From positions 1 through 33,997 of the forward strand of contig CAXHFH010000013.1 in the NCBI GenBank assembly GCA_964015995.1: a stretch of DNA of 33,997 bases, read 5' to 3'. This stretch comes from UBA1672 sp964015995 (GTDB lineage: Bacteria; Pseudomonadota; Alphaproteobacteria; Micavibrionales; Micavibrionaceae). The notes under the pieces are model-generated. The model did not search any database and was not told where the DNA came from. It was given only the letters and a program-made list of their open reading frames with translations. The translations under genes and the position numbers were made by a program. Positions 16,437 through 25,589 of this stretch are shown here, piece after piece. The stretch's first letter is position 1, and each line of letters begins with the position of its first letter.

Positions 16437-17513
16437 TCACTCACCAAAGGAAATTCCCAAAGATTTTGCCGTATGTACGAGCATACCATCGACATCAACC
16501 GTATGACATTTGGCTATTGCATCTTCAATCGCCACATCAACAATCGTATCATTTTGCCACGCGACCATACGCCCGTACTTCTTTTCCTGTAATAGATCAA
16601 CAGCCCTGACACCAAAGGCTGAGGCAAGCAAGCGGTCATTGTACGACGGACTAGCCCCCCTTTGCACATGCCCCAAAACAGTCACTCTCGTTTCCGATCC
16701 TGTTGCCTCTGCTATTTTTACACCCAAATAATCAGCAATCCCGCCATAACGTGTTTCGCCGCCATGATAGACAACCTCATGCTTTTTACCATCAGGCGTT
16801 TTAACGGCTTCCGATACAATCACCAGAGCAAAATTCCGTCCGTTTTCCTTGATTTCATTAATTTTCTTGGCGATGGCCTCAATCGTATAATCAATTTCAG
16901 GTATCAGAATAACATCTGCGCCCCCTGCTATTCCTGCCGCTAAGGCTATATGCCCTGCATCACGCCCCATAACCTCTAATAACATCACGCGATCATGGCT
17001 TGCTGCGGTTGGCTGCAAGCGGTCTAGCGCCTCTGTTGCGATAGAAACGGCCGTATCATACCCAACGGCAAAGTCCGTCATATTGACATCGTTATCAATG
17101 GTTTTGGGAATACCCACAAAATTGAGCCCACCTTGCTTCACGAGCTTATTTAAAATTTCAAAACTGCCGTCGCCGCCAATACCGATCACGGCCTCAATAT
17201 CTAAATCCTTAAATGCTTGGATCAATTCATCAGATCGATCAATCACACGGCCATCATCCATTTCATAGGCAAAAGGATTACGGGAATTGGTTGTTCCCAA
17301 AATCGTGCCGCCCATACGCATGATGTTACCGTCAAAATCGTCAGGCTTTAAAACTTTATACTGCGGCTCGGCCTCTAACAAACCCGCCGTTCCATTCAAA
17401 AGACCAACAACTTCCCAACCAATACCATTGGCGCGCAACACGGCTGCACGCATGACTGCATTAAGGCCGGCGCAATCACCACCACTTGTAAAAATCGCTA
17501 CTCTTTTTGTCAT
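16437..17513 (-). CDS. 6-phosphofructokinase, mixed-signature clade
   Basis: Phosphorylates fructose 6-phosphate in glycolysis. 358 residues of the PfkA fold. The start is MTKRVAIFTSGGDCAGLNAV. The phosphate-donor residues are GIGGDGS with G116, which normally marks ATP enzymes (pyrophosphate enzymes have Asp there), and PKTIDNDV with K137, seen in pyrophosphate enzymes and in some ATP-using group III or trypanosome-type enzymes. The catalytic aspartate is D140. MGRDAGHIALAAGIAGGAD and LGHVQRGASPSYNDRLLA complete the signatures. ATP use is more likely on G116, but pyrophosphate use is not excluded. Many alphaproteobacteria lack this enzyme and use the Entner-Doudoroff route, so its presence suggests a working upper glycolysis or gluconeogenic step. 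Confidence 0.92.
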   Translation of the reverse strand: MTKRVAIFTSGGDCAGLNAVMRAAVLRANGIGWEVVGLLNGTAGLLEAEPQYKVLKPDDFDGNIMRMGGTILGTTNSRNPFAYEMDDGRVIDRSDELIQAFKDLDIEAVIGIGGDGSFEILNKLVKQGGLNFVGIPKTIDNDVNMTDFAVGYDTAVSIATEALDRLQPTAASHDRVMLLEVMGRDAGHIALAAGIAGGADVILIPEIDYTIEAIAKKINEIKENGRNFALVIVSEAVKTPDGKKHEVVYHGGETRYGGIADYLGVKIAEATGSETRVTVLGHVQRGASPSYNDRLLASAFGVRAVDLLQEKKYGRMVAWQNDTIVDVAIEDAIAKCHTVDVDGMLVHTAKSLGISFGE

Positions 17514-17612
17514 GTAAATCCATTTCAGTTTTTTAAAATTGCGTCAGAAAAATTCTTTCGAATAAGAATCGTAACGCTTTGAGGGTATAACAGGAAAAGT
17601 TTTTTTTAAATG

Positions 17613-17623
17613 GTGCAAAGCAC
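17613..17623. promoter_or_regulatory. GTGC-AAA-GCAC palindrome, possible operator
   Basis: A perfect four-base inverted repeat over AAA lies in the 203-base divergent gap between pfk and the DUF465 gene, inside the wider string TGGTGCAAAGCACAA. It resembles the TGTGCA-type words near the pha genes. No protein can be assigned with confidence. Nothing else in 17514-17716 was recognised beyond AT-rich sequence that must hold both promoters. Confidence 0.3.
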
Positions 17624-17716
17624 AATCATTATCGCCCTATCGTTTTTTGTTTATCAAACAAGGGATTATATGTTATTCTTTACGATCAAATTTTCAAAAG
17701 GTTAATAAATTATACC

Positions 17717-17923
17717 ATGCAAGAAGATCTAGAAGAACTGAAAGCGAAGCTTACAGAATACAGAGGTGAGCATCAGGCACTCGATGAACTCATCGAAAAA
17801 GCTCTGAAAAGCGATACGCCTGTAAATCTTTTGCACATGCAGCAGCTGAAAAAAAAGAAATTGTGGCTTAAGGACATGATTCAAAAACTTGAAAGTGCGC
17901 TGATTGATGACATTATCGCTTAA
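17717..17923 (+). CDS. YdcH/DUF465 family small protein
   Basis: 68 residues, mostly two alpha helices forming a hairpin. The N-terminal half (EDLEELKAKLTEYRGEHQALD) and the C-terminal LLHMQQLKKKKLWLKDMIQKLE are the family signature; the lysine-rich LKKKKLWLKD is nearly invariant in this family. Its function is unknown; the sequence suggests a small cytoplasmic coiled-coil hairpin. AAAGG lies upstream of the ATG at a rather long spacing. It is followed after 71 bases by purE on the same strand, and may be transcribed alone or with it. Confidence 0.85.
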   Translation: MQEDLEELKAKLTEYRGEHQALDELIEKALKSDTPVNLLHMQQLKKKKLWLKDMIQKLESALIDDIIA

Positions 17924-17994
17924 TATCTATTTATAGCCTTGCGATAAGGAACGCTTTTTCTTATAAATTGTACTCTTCTTAAAAAACATAAGAA

Positions 17995-18504
17995 ATGCGT
18001 GCACATATGACACATTCCGACACAGAGCCACTCGTTGGCATTATTATGGGCTCCCAATCTGATTGGGAAACGATGAAAGCCGCCCATAATGTACTGCATG
18101 ATTTAGGCATAGCACATGAATGTCGCATCGTTTCGGCGCATCGCACACCGGACCGTATGTATGAATATGCCAAATCGGCAAAAGACCGCGGCATTAAAGT
18201 GATCATTGCAGGCGCTGGCGGCGCGGCGCACCTGCCCGGTATGGTCGCGAGCTTAACCGCATTACCCGTGCTTGGTGTTCCCGTTGAAAGCAAGTCCCTA
18301 AAAGGAATGGATAGCTTACTCTCTATCGTTCAAATGCCTGGTGGTATTCCTGTTGGCACACTCGCCATTGGGCAAGCGGGTGCAAAAAATGCAGGGATTT
18401 TGGCAGCGTCAATCTTGGGTACGTCCATGCCCGATGTTCAACAGGCGCTGGAAAACCAAAGGCAAAAGCAAACCGATAGCATTAAAGAAATCCCATCGGA
18501 GTAA
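17995..18504 (+). CDS. purE: N5-carboxyaminoimidazole ribonucleotide mutase
   Basis: Converts N5-CAIR to CAIR in purine synthesis, the step after PurK. 169 residues, class I PurE. Signatures are MGSQSDWETMKAA, VSAHRTPDRMYEYA (the histidine is catalytic) and GAGGAAHLPGMVAS. The first in-frame ATG is 17995; ATG 18007 (MTHSDTEP) is a possible alternative, and neither has a strong ribosome binding site. The stop lies six bases before the purK ATG, and GGAG within the end of purE serves purK, so the two form an operon. Confidence 0.95.
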   Translation: MRAHMTHSDTEPLVGIIMGSQSDWETMKAAHNVLHDLGIAHECRIVSAHRTPDRMYEYAKSAKDRGIKVIIAGAGGAAHLPGMVASLTALPVLGVPVESKSLKGMDSLLSIVQMPGGIPVGTLAIGQAGAKNAGILAASILGTSMPDVQQALENQRQKQTDSIKEIPSE

Positions 18505-18510
18505 GAACAC

Positions 18511-19611
18511 ATGCCCACAATCAACACTGACATGACTTTGGGCATTCTAGGTGGTGGTCAGTTAGGTCGCATGAGCGCCATGGCAGCAGCCAACCTTGGT
18601 ATATCTGTCATAATCTTTTCCCCCGAAGCAGATTGCCCGGCATCACACGTCGCCAAAGAAACAATTGTAGCGAGCTATGATGATGAAGAGGCTCTAAAAG
18701 AGTTTTCCAATAAAACAGATATTATTTCATACGAATTTGAAAATATCCCTGTCAAAACAATAGAGTACCTTGAAAGCCTTAAAGCGAATTCAGTTCTGCC
18801 TGAAAAAGCCCTCCTTCATGTGTCGCAAGATAGAATCAAAGAAAAGTCATTTTTAAATGATCAAGGGATCAAAACGACCCGCTGGGCGTCGGTTCAAAGC
18901 CTGAGCGAGATCCAAGCCACAGCAGATCAATGGCAGAGCAAACAGTTCATTTTAAAAACGGTGCGATTCGGTTATGACGGCAAAGGCCAGATTAAATGCG
19001 AAACCGAAAAATTGGCTGGTGATCAAGACTTAAAAGATTTCTTAAAGGACAATGACGGGCACGCCCTTATCATGGAAGACTTCATAGCCTTCACCAAAGA
19101 AATATCCGTCGTAATAGCGCGAGACAAGTATGGAAAAACAGAATCTTACGGGCCAATGCTAAACCAACATAAGAACCATATTCTGCATAAAACGACAGTG
19201 CCTTGTGACCTTACCACCGCCACACACGAACAAGCCTTCAACGTATCGAAAACCATTGCAAACTCGATTAATCTTACCGGCGTGTTAACCGTGGAGTTCT
19301 TTGTTTGTGACGATAACAGCCTACTTGTAAATGAGATTGCACCGCGCACACATAACTCAGGTCACTGGACCATAGATGGGTGCACTGTGTCACAATTCGA
19401 CAATCACGTGCGCACCGTTTGCGGTCTACCCGTTGGGTCAAGCAAACGCCATAGCGATGCCACCATGTTGAACCTTATTGGTGACGACGTTCACAATATT
19501 GATAAATACCTTCAAGATGATTTCACCTGCGTTCACCTCTATGGTAAGAAACAGGTTAAAGAAGGGCGAAAAATGGGTCACATAACGACCCTAAGCCCTA
19601 AAAGCGACTAA
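18511..19611 (+). CDS. purK: 5-(carboxyamino)imidazole ribonucleotide synthase
   Basis: ATP-grasp enzyme that carboxylates AIR to N5-CAIR with bicarbonate, feeding PurE. 366 residues. The N-terminal nucleotide-binding loop is LGILGGGQLGRMSAMAA, followed by the ATP-grasp core (about 95-290) with KTVRFGYDGKGQ and the signature NEIAPRTHNSGHWTIDGC. The C-terminal domain ends near KEGRKMGHITTL, the expected close of the family. It directly follows purE with a six-base gap, with GGAG as ribosome binding site at 18497-18500. Confidence 0.95.
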   Translation: MPTINTDMTLGILGGGQLGRMSAMAAANLGISVIIFSPEADCPASHVAKETIVASYDDEEALKEFSNKTDIISYEFENIPVKTIEYLESLKANSVLPEKALLHVSQDRIKEKSFLNDQGIKTTRWASVQSLSEIQATADQWQSKQFILKTVRFGYDGKGQIKCETEKLAGDQDLKDFLKDNDGHALIMEDFIAFTKEISVVIARDKYGKTESYGPMLNQHKNHILHKTTVPCDLTTATHEQAFNVSKTIANSINLTGVLTVEFFVCDDNSLLVNEIAPRTHNSGHWTIDGCTVSQFDNHVRTVCGLPVGSSKRHSDATMLNLIGDDVHNIDKYLQDDFTCVHLYGKKQVKEGRKMGHITTLSPKSD

Positions 19612-19651
19612 ATAATTTATAAACAACCATATTAATCAAGGACATAACGTA

Positions 19652-21073
19652 ATGAATGAACCTGCAAAACAGATAAACGAGACTGACATACGCACTGAAA
19701 GCGATTCATTGGGGCCCGTCAATGTGCCTGCAAGCCGTTATTGGGGCGCACAAACGCAGCGCTCTATTGAAAACTTCAAAATTGGCGGTGAAAAAATGCC
19801 CGCCCCTCTCATTCGTGCATTAGGGGTTCAGAAAAAAGCCTCTGCTCTATCGAACATAGATCTTGGCGCGCTGGATCAAGAATTAGGCAAAGCCATCATT
19901 CAAGCCGCCGAAGAAATTATTGATGGCACATTGATTGAAGAATTCCCGCTTGTCGTTTGGCAAACCGGATCAGGCACACAAAGCAATATGAACGCCAATG
20001 AAGTGATATCGAACCGTGCCATAGAATTATTAGGCGGTGAGCGCGGCAGCAAAGAGCCTGTACACCCCAATGATCACGTGAATATGGGACAATCATCAAA
20101 TGACACCTTCCCAAGCGCAATGCATATCGCCGCCGCAGAACAGGTTCATCATGAACTCATCCCTGCATTAGAGAACATACATAGCGCCTTAGACAAAAAG
20201 GCCAAAGAATACGAAAAAATTGTAAAAATTGGCCGCACGCACCTTCAGGATGCAACGCCGTTAACATTAGGGCAGGAATTTTCAGGATACGCCAAACAAA
20301 TCGAATTTGGTATCGCCCGCGTTAAGGCATGCCTACCCCGCTTAATGCAACTCGCACAGGGTGGGACAGCTGTAGGAACTGGTATTAACAGCAAGGTTGG
20401 TTTCGCCGAAAAATTCGCTGAGCATGTCTCTGCCATCACTGGCTTAGAGTTTGTAACCGCTGAGAATAAATTCGAAGCACTGGCTTCACATGATGCTATG
20501 GTTGAGCTTTCCGGTGCGCTTAATGTTCTTGCGACATCTTTGATGAAGATTGCCAATGACATCCGCCTACTCGGCTCTGGCCCACGTTGCGGCATAGGTG
20601 AACTCAACTTACCCGCTAATGAGCCTGGCTCATCGATCATGCCCGGTAAGGTCAACCCCACACAGTGCGAAGCCCTGACAATGGTCTGCGCACAAGTTAT
20701 GGGGAACAACGTTGCCGTTACTGTGGCCGGATCAAACGGACATTTTGAATTGAACGTATTTAAGCCTGTTATGATTTATAATGTATTGCAATCCATCAGG
20801 TTAATCGCAGACGGCGCAAACAGCTTCACAGAAAAATGCGTTGAAGGTATAGAAGCCAATGAAGAGCGTATTGATAAACTCCTGAATGAGAGCCTGATGC
20901 TGGTCACAGCACTTAATCCGCATATTGGCTATGATAACGCTGCGAAAATTGCCAAGAAAGCGCACGCGGATGGATCAACGTTACTGCAAGCTGGTAAAGC
21001 GCTTGACCTACTGACGGATGAGCAATTTGCAGAATGGATCAACCCATTGGACATGATCAAACCATCCAAGTAA
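19652..21073 (+). CDS. fumC: Class II fumarate hydratase
   Basis: Hydrates fumarate to malate in the citric acid cycle; an oxygen-stable, iron-free homotetramer. 473 residues. Signatures in order are the substrate-site TGSGTQSNMNANEV (105-118), GRTHLQDATP with H197, and the superfamily signature GSSIMPGKVNPTQCEA, with catalytic S328 and the K333/N335 substrate contacts. FumC rather than aspartase or argininosuccinate lyase is indicated by the TGSGTQSNMN and PVHPNDHVNMGQSSND stretches. AAGGA lies upstream of the ATG. A small ribbon-helix-helix gene follows 11 bases after the stop, likely in the same transcript. Confidence 0.95.
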   Translation: MNEPAKQINETDIRTESDSLGPVNVPASRYWGAQTQRSIENFKIGGEKMPAPLIRALGVQKKASALSNIDLGALDQELGKAIIQAAEEIIDGTLIEEFPLVVWQTGSGTQSNMNANEVISNRAIELLGGERGSKEPVHPNDHVNMGQSSNDTFPSAMHIAAAEQVHHELIPALENIHSALDKKAKEYEKIVKIGRTHLQDATPLTLGQEFSGYAKQIEFGIARVKACLPRLMQLAQGGTAVGTGINSKVGFAEKFAEHVSAITGLEFVTAENKFEALASHDAMVELSGALNVLATSLMKIANDIRLLGSGPRCGIGELNLPANEPGSSIMPGKVNPTQCEALTMVCAQVMGNNVAVTVAGSNGHFELNVFKPVMIYNVLQSIRLIADGANSFTEKCVEGIEANEERIDKLLNESLMLVTALNPHIGYDNAAKIAKKAHADGSTLLQAGKALDLLTDEQFAEWINPLDMIKPSK

Positions 21074-21084
21074 GGAAATATCCT

Positions 21085-21312
21085 GTGCCTGACGATATTC
21101 AGATCAAAAAGCGTTCTGTTTGTATTGCCGGGCACAGTACCAGCCTGACGATTGAGGATGAATTCTGGGATTTATTCAAAGACATTGCACAAAGACGTAA
21201 AACGTCAATAAACGCCCTCATATCAGAAATTGACGAGCATAACACGCACAATCTCTCTAGTGCCGTCAGGGTATATGTCTTAAAAGATTTAGAACAACGC
21301 CTAGCGCAGTAA
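21085..21312 (+). CDS. RHH_4-type ribbon-helix-helix protein
   Basis: 75 residues. The GTG at 21085 is chosen over the upstream ATG at 21034, because AAGGA sits eight bases before the GTG and the earlier start would overlap fumC by 40 bases. The sequence IKKRSVCIAGHSTSLTIEDEFW, then IAQRRKTSINALISEID, then LSSAVRVYVLKDL, is the RHH_4 (arylsulfate sulfotransferase-like DNA-binding) family pattern, common in alphaproteobacteria. The beta strand and two helices suggest a dimeric DNA-binding protein, but its targets are unknown. It lies just behind fumC, and its last 12 bases overlap the convergent asmA-like gene. Confidence 0.85.
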   Translation: MPDDIQIKKRSVCIAGHSTSLTIEDEFWDLFKDIAQRRKTSINALISEIDEHNTHNLSSAVRVYVLKDLEQRLAQ

Positions 21313-24273
21313 ATCCTTCAACACACCTTCCAGAACCTTACCGGCAGCATCCTCAAGATCAGGGGATTTTTGCTGCTCCTGCTCGCTATTCTGATTTTGC
21401 TGTGCTTCCCCTTCGGCTGCTGCGTTATCACTCCCCGGAAGGCCGAGCTTCTTGGAGATCAAATCATTCAACTTTCTTTGAACCTTACGGCCAAGATAAT
21501 CCTCCAGAACGCCTTGTCCGAATGTTTGTGCGGGATTGTCCAATGACCCTTTTAAGGTCATTTCAAACGGAGGAACATCAGATGGCGTTTCCTCTGTGCC
21601 TTTTATTGACATTTTATGTTTGGTTGAAAGATACCATTTAGGAAGATCAATCGTTCCGACAGTATCAATACTCGCCTTCTGCCCGTCTAGGTTCATAGAG
21701 TTAATGTTCACGATACCATTTTCAATCACAAACGCTCCATCGAGAGTATCAAACGCCGTTTGCCCTCCCTTTGTACTGCCTTTCCATAGACCAAGAACCG
21801 TGTCGCCTGGCTTACTTTCATCAGATAGTGCACGCACGAAACGTGTGACATCGACACCATCAAGAATAATATCAGAGCCCTTAACCACGCCCGTACCACC
21901 AAGGTCATAGATCAAAGCTGCAGGGCTCACGCCAGCACTTTTCAAGTTGATATTCAAATTGCCTTTTCCTGATATTTTCACAAGGTTCGTTCCTAACAGC
22001 GCCTTGGAAAGTTTACCAAGATCAACATTCTTGAACTCACTTGTATTTTCAAAATGAATTGGAGAACGCGCCTCCTTTGATGATTTTACGCGGGACGTCA
22101 GAGCAATGTTTCCGTCAAAAACACCCGATGTTAAATCAGTGATATCGAGAACACCGTTTTTCAGGGTTAATTTCATTTTTGGCTTAACCAGTGGCCATGC
22201 GCCATACGTGATGCTTTGCGCCGTCAATGACACATCTGCATTCACAGAATGTAAAGCAGCGGTGCTTATGGGGTCTTTTGACCAGCGCGCTGAAGAGCTC
22301 TTATTGGAGCTGGACGTCATGACAGATTCAAGGCTTACCTTACCAAAGTCCAATGAACCCTTAACGCTTGGAACATTCGCACCAAGATCAAGCACCATAC
22401 TGCCTGTAACAGATGTTCCGGACAGATCCCCCTTAATATCCTGTAATGTATAGGTGGAGCCCTTTTGGCTAATTTTTGTATAAATATCTAAAGGCTTTTG
22501 TAGGTTTTTATCGCTTAACGGTGTTGCACTAACAATTTGTATCGCTTGCGCCATATTCTTATGCTTGAGCTGTAACACTAGACCGTTAAGTGCTGGGGTT
22601 TCAAAAGGTGTTTTCACGCCCCCCTTTGCAATAACTTCACCGCCCATCGCAAGGATATTGGTCGTCATATCCACTGCATTGAATGAACCGTTCGCCTTGA
22701 CCTTAATGTCTGCCTTATCAAGCTTTTGCGGCCACGCCGATGTATCAACATCCAACCATTTACCCAGTTTATGGATATTCGGGCTGTTCAAATCAACATA
22801 AGAGCTAATGCCCGATGCATCTTTAACATTTCTTATACCGCCAGAAATTTTCACAGATGACCCACCGAAATCTTTGATGGATAAATTATCAAGTGTAAGC
22901 GCAGAACCTGCAGTTTTGGCATTTAAAGAAATCCCCTTGATATTCTTCTTTTGCCATATCAGCTCCGCAATATTTGCTTTTAAGTCAAGATCAACGGGAA
23001 GCGCTAGCGATGCTATACTTTGCTTTAAGCTACCGTTACCGGAAGATGATTTTGGCAACTTGGCGGCCAATTTATCGTAATCAATTTTGGGTGATGATAT
23101 AGACAATCCTAAATTGGATTTATTCGTTTTTGCATCGGTTTTGTAAGAACCGGAAATATCTATTTTTTGGCCATCTAATTGTACCCATGATTTATCAATG
23201 GATGTTTTGCCATTACTTCCGGAAACGTCGATATTCATTGCCGCGTTTTCAAAACCATACCCGCTTGATGTAATCTCGGAAATTTTGAAATCTTCGGGCG
23301 TTTTTAATTTCAATTTATAAGATAATGGCGAGAACGTAACCGATAAGTCGCCATTGAGATTTTGATTGTTGTAAGTGAAAGCAACATTTTTATAATCCAG
23401 AGACTTTGCATCCGCGGTCAAAAGCCCTGTAGACGTCATTGCACCAGATTTTAAAGCTGCCGCTGAAATATTATATTCCGATAACATCTTTACAACATCA
23501 CCAATGTGCAGACCTGTTTGCCCCTGAACCGATAATGCATCATCAAAACTTACGACACCTTCATAGTGAAGCGCGATATCACCGGGCTGTAAAATCAATT
23601 TAACTTTGGGTGATATAATTTTACTTTCGGCATCATATGTGTCTGTTTGCGCGTCGAAGTTCAATGCCTGACCGCTGTAAAAAAGTGAACCCTGCGCCTT
23701 AAACGGGCCCATCAAACTTCCTGCGCTCAAATCAAGATTGATGTTTTGAATTTTCGTTTCTGCTTTAGATTTATGGTCGTAATACGTAAAAGCACCATCT
23801 TTAATACGAATCTTATCCAATGAGATTTGCTGTGTGCTTGCTCCAGCCTTCGCCTCAGTTTCCTCACCAGAGCTCATGGCTTCGAGCTTCTCTGTCATAA
23901 TATTCAGCTTGCCATTTTCCAGAGCCTCGAGCGCTATAACAGGCTTGATTGCTGTGAGTGAATTGACCTTAAGCTGCTTGCTGAACAAAGGCATCAAGGC
24001 AACATTGATATCCAAACGCTCCAGCGATGCAAAGATTTCGTTTTTAGAGCCTTCGGGCGCTTTAATGGAGACATCTTCAATGAAGAAACGCGGCGAAGGA
24101 ATAATGGAGAAGCCCAAATCCCCATTCACATCCATCTCAAGGCCGGTTTTATCTGCGACTTGTTGCGCGGCTTGCCCCTTATATGCGCTCCAATCTATGA
24201 ATGACGGCGCAACGACCACGGCGGCAACACATACAAATACAACAGTGAAAATAATTACCAAGAAACGTTTCAT
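21301..24273 (-). CDS. AsmA-family protein
   Basis: 990 residues with one N-terminal membrane helix (about 3-25) and a very long, beta-rich periplasmic part. The start KRFLVIIFTVVFVCVAAVVVAPSFIDW, with the DLGFSIIPSPRFFIEDV segment soon after, is the AsmA N-terminal domain; the C-terminal third (about 720-930), with TGVVKGSDIILDGVDVTRF and MKGSLDNPAQTFGQG, is the AsmA_2 part. The tail is Gln/Glu-rich and ends in a short helix. The family is now seen as bridge-like lipid-transfer proteins between inner and outer membranes; that role is inferred here. It ends 12 bases inside the convergent RHH_4 gene. Confidence 0.9.
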   Translation of the reverse strand: MKRFLVIIFTVVFVCVAAVVVAPSFIDWSAYKGQAAQQVADKTGLEMDVNGDLGFSIIPSPRFFIEDVSIKAPEGSKNEIFASLERLDINVALMPLFSKQLKVNSLTAIKPVIALEALENGKLNIMTEKLEAMSSGEETEAKAGASTQQISLDKIRIKDGAFTYYDHKSKAETKIQNINLDLSAGSLMGPFKAQGSLFYSGQALNFDAQTDTYDAESKIISPKVKLILQPGDIALHYEGVVSFDDALSVQGQTGLHIGDVVKMLSEYNISAAALKSGAMTSTGLLTADAKSLDYKNVAFTYNNQNLNGDLSVTFSPLSYKLKLKTPEDFKISEITSSGYGFENAAMNIDVSGSNGKTSIDKSWVQLDGQKIDISGSYKTDAKTNKSNLGLSISSPKIDYDKLAAKLPKSSSGNGSLKQSIASLALPVDLDLKANIAELIWQKKNIKGISLNAKTAGSALTLDNLSIKDFGGSSVKISGGIRNVKDASGISSYVDLNSPNIHKLGKWLDVDTSAWPQKLDKADIKVKANGSFNAVDMTTNILAMGGEVIAKGGVKTPFETPALNGLVLQLKHKNMAQAIQIVSATPLSDKNLQKPLDIYTKISQKGSTYTLQDIKGDLSGTSVTGSMVLDLGANVPSVKGSLDFGKVSLESVMTSSSNKSSSARWSKDPISTAALHSVNADVSLTAQSITYGAWPLVKPKMKLTLKNGVLDITDLTSGVFDGNIALTSRVKSSKEARSPIHFENTSEFKNVDLGKLSKALLGTNLVKISGKGNLNINLKSAGVSPAALIYDLGGTGVVKGSDIILDGVDVTRFVRALSDESKPGDTVLGLWKGSTKGGQTAFDTLDGAFVIENGIVNINSMNLDGQKASIDTVGTIDLPKWYLSTKHKMSIKGTEETPSDVPPFEMTLKGSLDNPAQTFGQGVLEDYLGRKVQRKLNDLISKKLGLPGSDNAAAEGEAQQNQNSEQEQQKSPDLEDAAGKVLEGVLKDLLR

Positions 24274-24366
24274 GGACTCTGCCTCATTTTTTAAACTTAG
24301 GTGTAATCAAATAGTATCGGGATGTGAGCGCAATCTCAACATCAAAAGACTGAGGAAACTCAGTCC

Positions 24367-24753
24367 TTAATCATCTTTATGCGTCGAATACTCAATAAAA
24401 TCAGAATTAGATGCGATAATCCTTTTGATGAGCATGCTAACAACAGCTCTTATTGTTGGGTCACTATTACGCAACTTTTCTTCGAATGCAGAACGTGTAA
24501 TCACGATAAGATTACAATCCTCGACAGTACGAACGCTTGCCGTTCTCTTGTCATCCGCGATCAACGCCATCTCACCACAAATCTCACCGGCACCAAGGCG
24601 CGCCAATTCTATCTCTTTGCCATCTTTATTGGTAAATACACTGACCTCACCTGATTGAATAAGGTAGGCTGAATAAGCATCATCATCTTCTTTGATGATG
24701 GCGGTTCCTTTGGGGACAAAACGCCGTTCTAGTATAATTCTTTCATTAGTCAT
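24367..24753 (-). CDS. Single-domain cyclic-nucleotide-binding protein
   Basis: 128 residues consisting almost only of one cNMP-binding domain (Crp-like beta barrel). The phosphate-binding cassette is present: GEICGEMALI (56-65), then RTASVRT with R70 and A72-S73, the usual cAMP/cGMP contacts. There is no helix-turn-helix, kinase or channel part behind it, so it must act through a partner or as a sensor. It lies 85 bases downstream of phaB on the same strand and 93 bases upstream of the asmA-like gene. A weak TATAGGGC precedes the ATG. The partner is not known. Confidence 0.85.
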   Translation of the reverse strand: MTNERIILERRFVPKGTAIIKEDDDAYSAYLIQSGEVSVFTNKDGKEIELARLGAGEICGEMALIADDKRTASVRTVEDCNLIVITRSAFEEKLRNSDPTIRAVVSMLIKRIIASNSDFIEYSTHKDD

Positions 24754-24838
24754 GCCCTATATATACAGAAACACAGTCGCGTTTTCTATAGATATATCAA
24801 GAGAACTAACAGTAAAGTGATACGAAACACATAGCTCG

Positions 24839-25561
24839 CTACACCATATATTGGCCACCATTAGCAGAAATAGTCGCGCCTGTAACAAATGCCGCCTTCT
24901 CAGAAGACAGGAAGGATACGATCGCCGCAATCTCTTCCGGCTGCCCCATGCGCATCTCAGGAATTTGCCTGATAATTGAATCAAGAACATCCTGCGGGAT
25001 TGATGCCGTCATGTCTGTTTCAATATAGCCCGGACAAATGGCATTCACGGTGACGTTCTTAGCGGCAGATTCTAGGGCTAAAGCCTTCGTAAAGCCAATC
25101 ATGCCCGCCTTCGCGGCAGAATAATTCACCTGACCAAATTGCCCCTTTTGACCATTGATCGAGCTGATATTAATGATACGTCCATATTTGCGCTCTCTCA
25201 TTTTCAGGATAATGGCGCGGCACATATTAAAGCAGGAAGAAAGGTTAACTTGCAAAACATCATTCCAGTTTTCCAAAGGCATCTTATGCAACACACCATC
25301 GCGTGTTATGCCTGCATTATTAACAAGCACAGCAATCTCGCCATGCTCAGATTCGATAGTCTCCATTGCCTTTTGACATTCATCAAAGTCCGCAACATCA
25401 AATTTGATGGTTTCGCACCCTGTCTCATCCTTAAATTTTTGCGCAGCTTCATCATTACCGCGATAGACGGCCACAACGATGTAACCATCTGATTTAAGTT
25501 CCTTCGAAATAGCTTCGCCTATTCCGCGCGTTCCGCCTGTTACAACTGCAACCTTAGTCAT
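24839..25561 (-). CDS. phaB: Acetoacetyl-CoA reductase
   Basis: NADPH-dependent reduction of acetoacetyl-CoA to (R)-3-hydroxybutyryl-CoA, the second step of PHB synthesis. 240 residues, a short-chain dehydrogenase. The TGGTRGIG cofactor loop is at 8-15, NNAG at 81-84, the catalytic serine is in INISSINGQKGQFG and the Y147-x3-K151 pair is in VNYSAAKAGM. The NGQKGQFGQVNYSAAK segment is characteristic of PhaB rather than FabG. AGGAGA precedes the ATG at good spacing. It follows phaA by 28 bases on the same strand. Confidence 0.94.
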   Translation of the reverse strand: MTKVAVVTGGTRGIGEAISKELKSDGYIVVAVYRGNDEAAQKFKDETGCETIKFDVADFDECQKAMETIESEHGEIAVLVNNAGITRDGVLHKMPLENWNDVLQVNLSSCFNMCRAIILKMRERKYGRIINISSINGQKGQFGQVNYSAAKAGMIGFTKALALESAAKNVTVNAICPGYIETDMTASIPQDVLDSIIRQIPEMRMGQPEEIAAIVSFLSSEKAAFVTGATISANGGQYMV

Positions 25562-25589
25562 TATACTTATCTCCTAAATATCAAAAATC

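Noticed and set aside
17514..17716. Small RNA or tRNA in the pfk-DUF465 gap
   Set aside because: No tRNA TPsiC-like segment, closed cloverleaf or terminator was found; the gap looks like a divergent promoter region.
23834..24370. 178-codon open frame opposite the asmA-like gene
   Set aside because: It mirrors the conserved AsmA N-terminal coding sequence and has no recognisable protein features.
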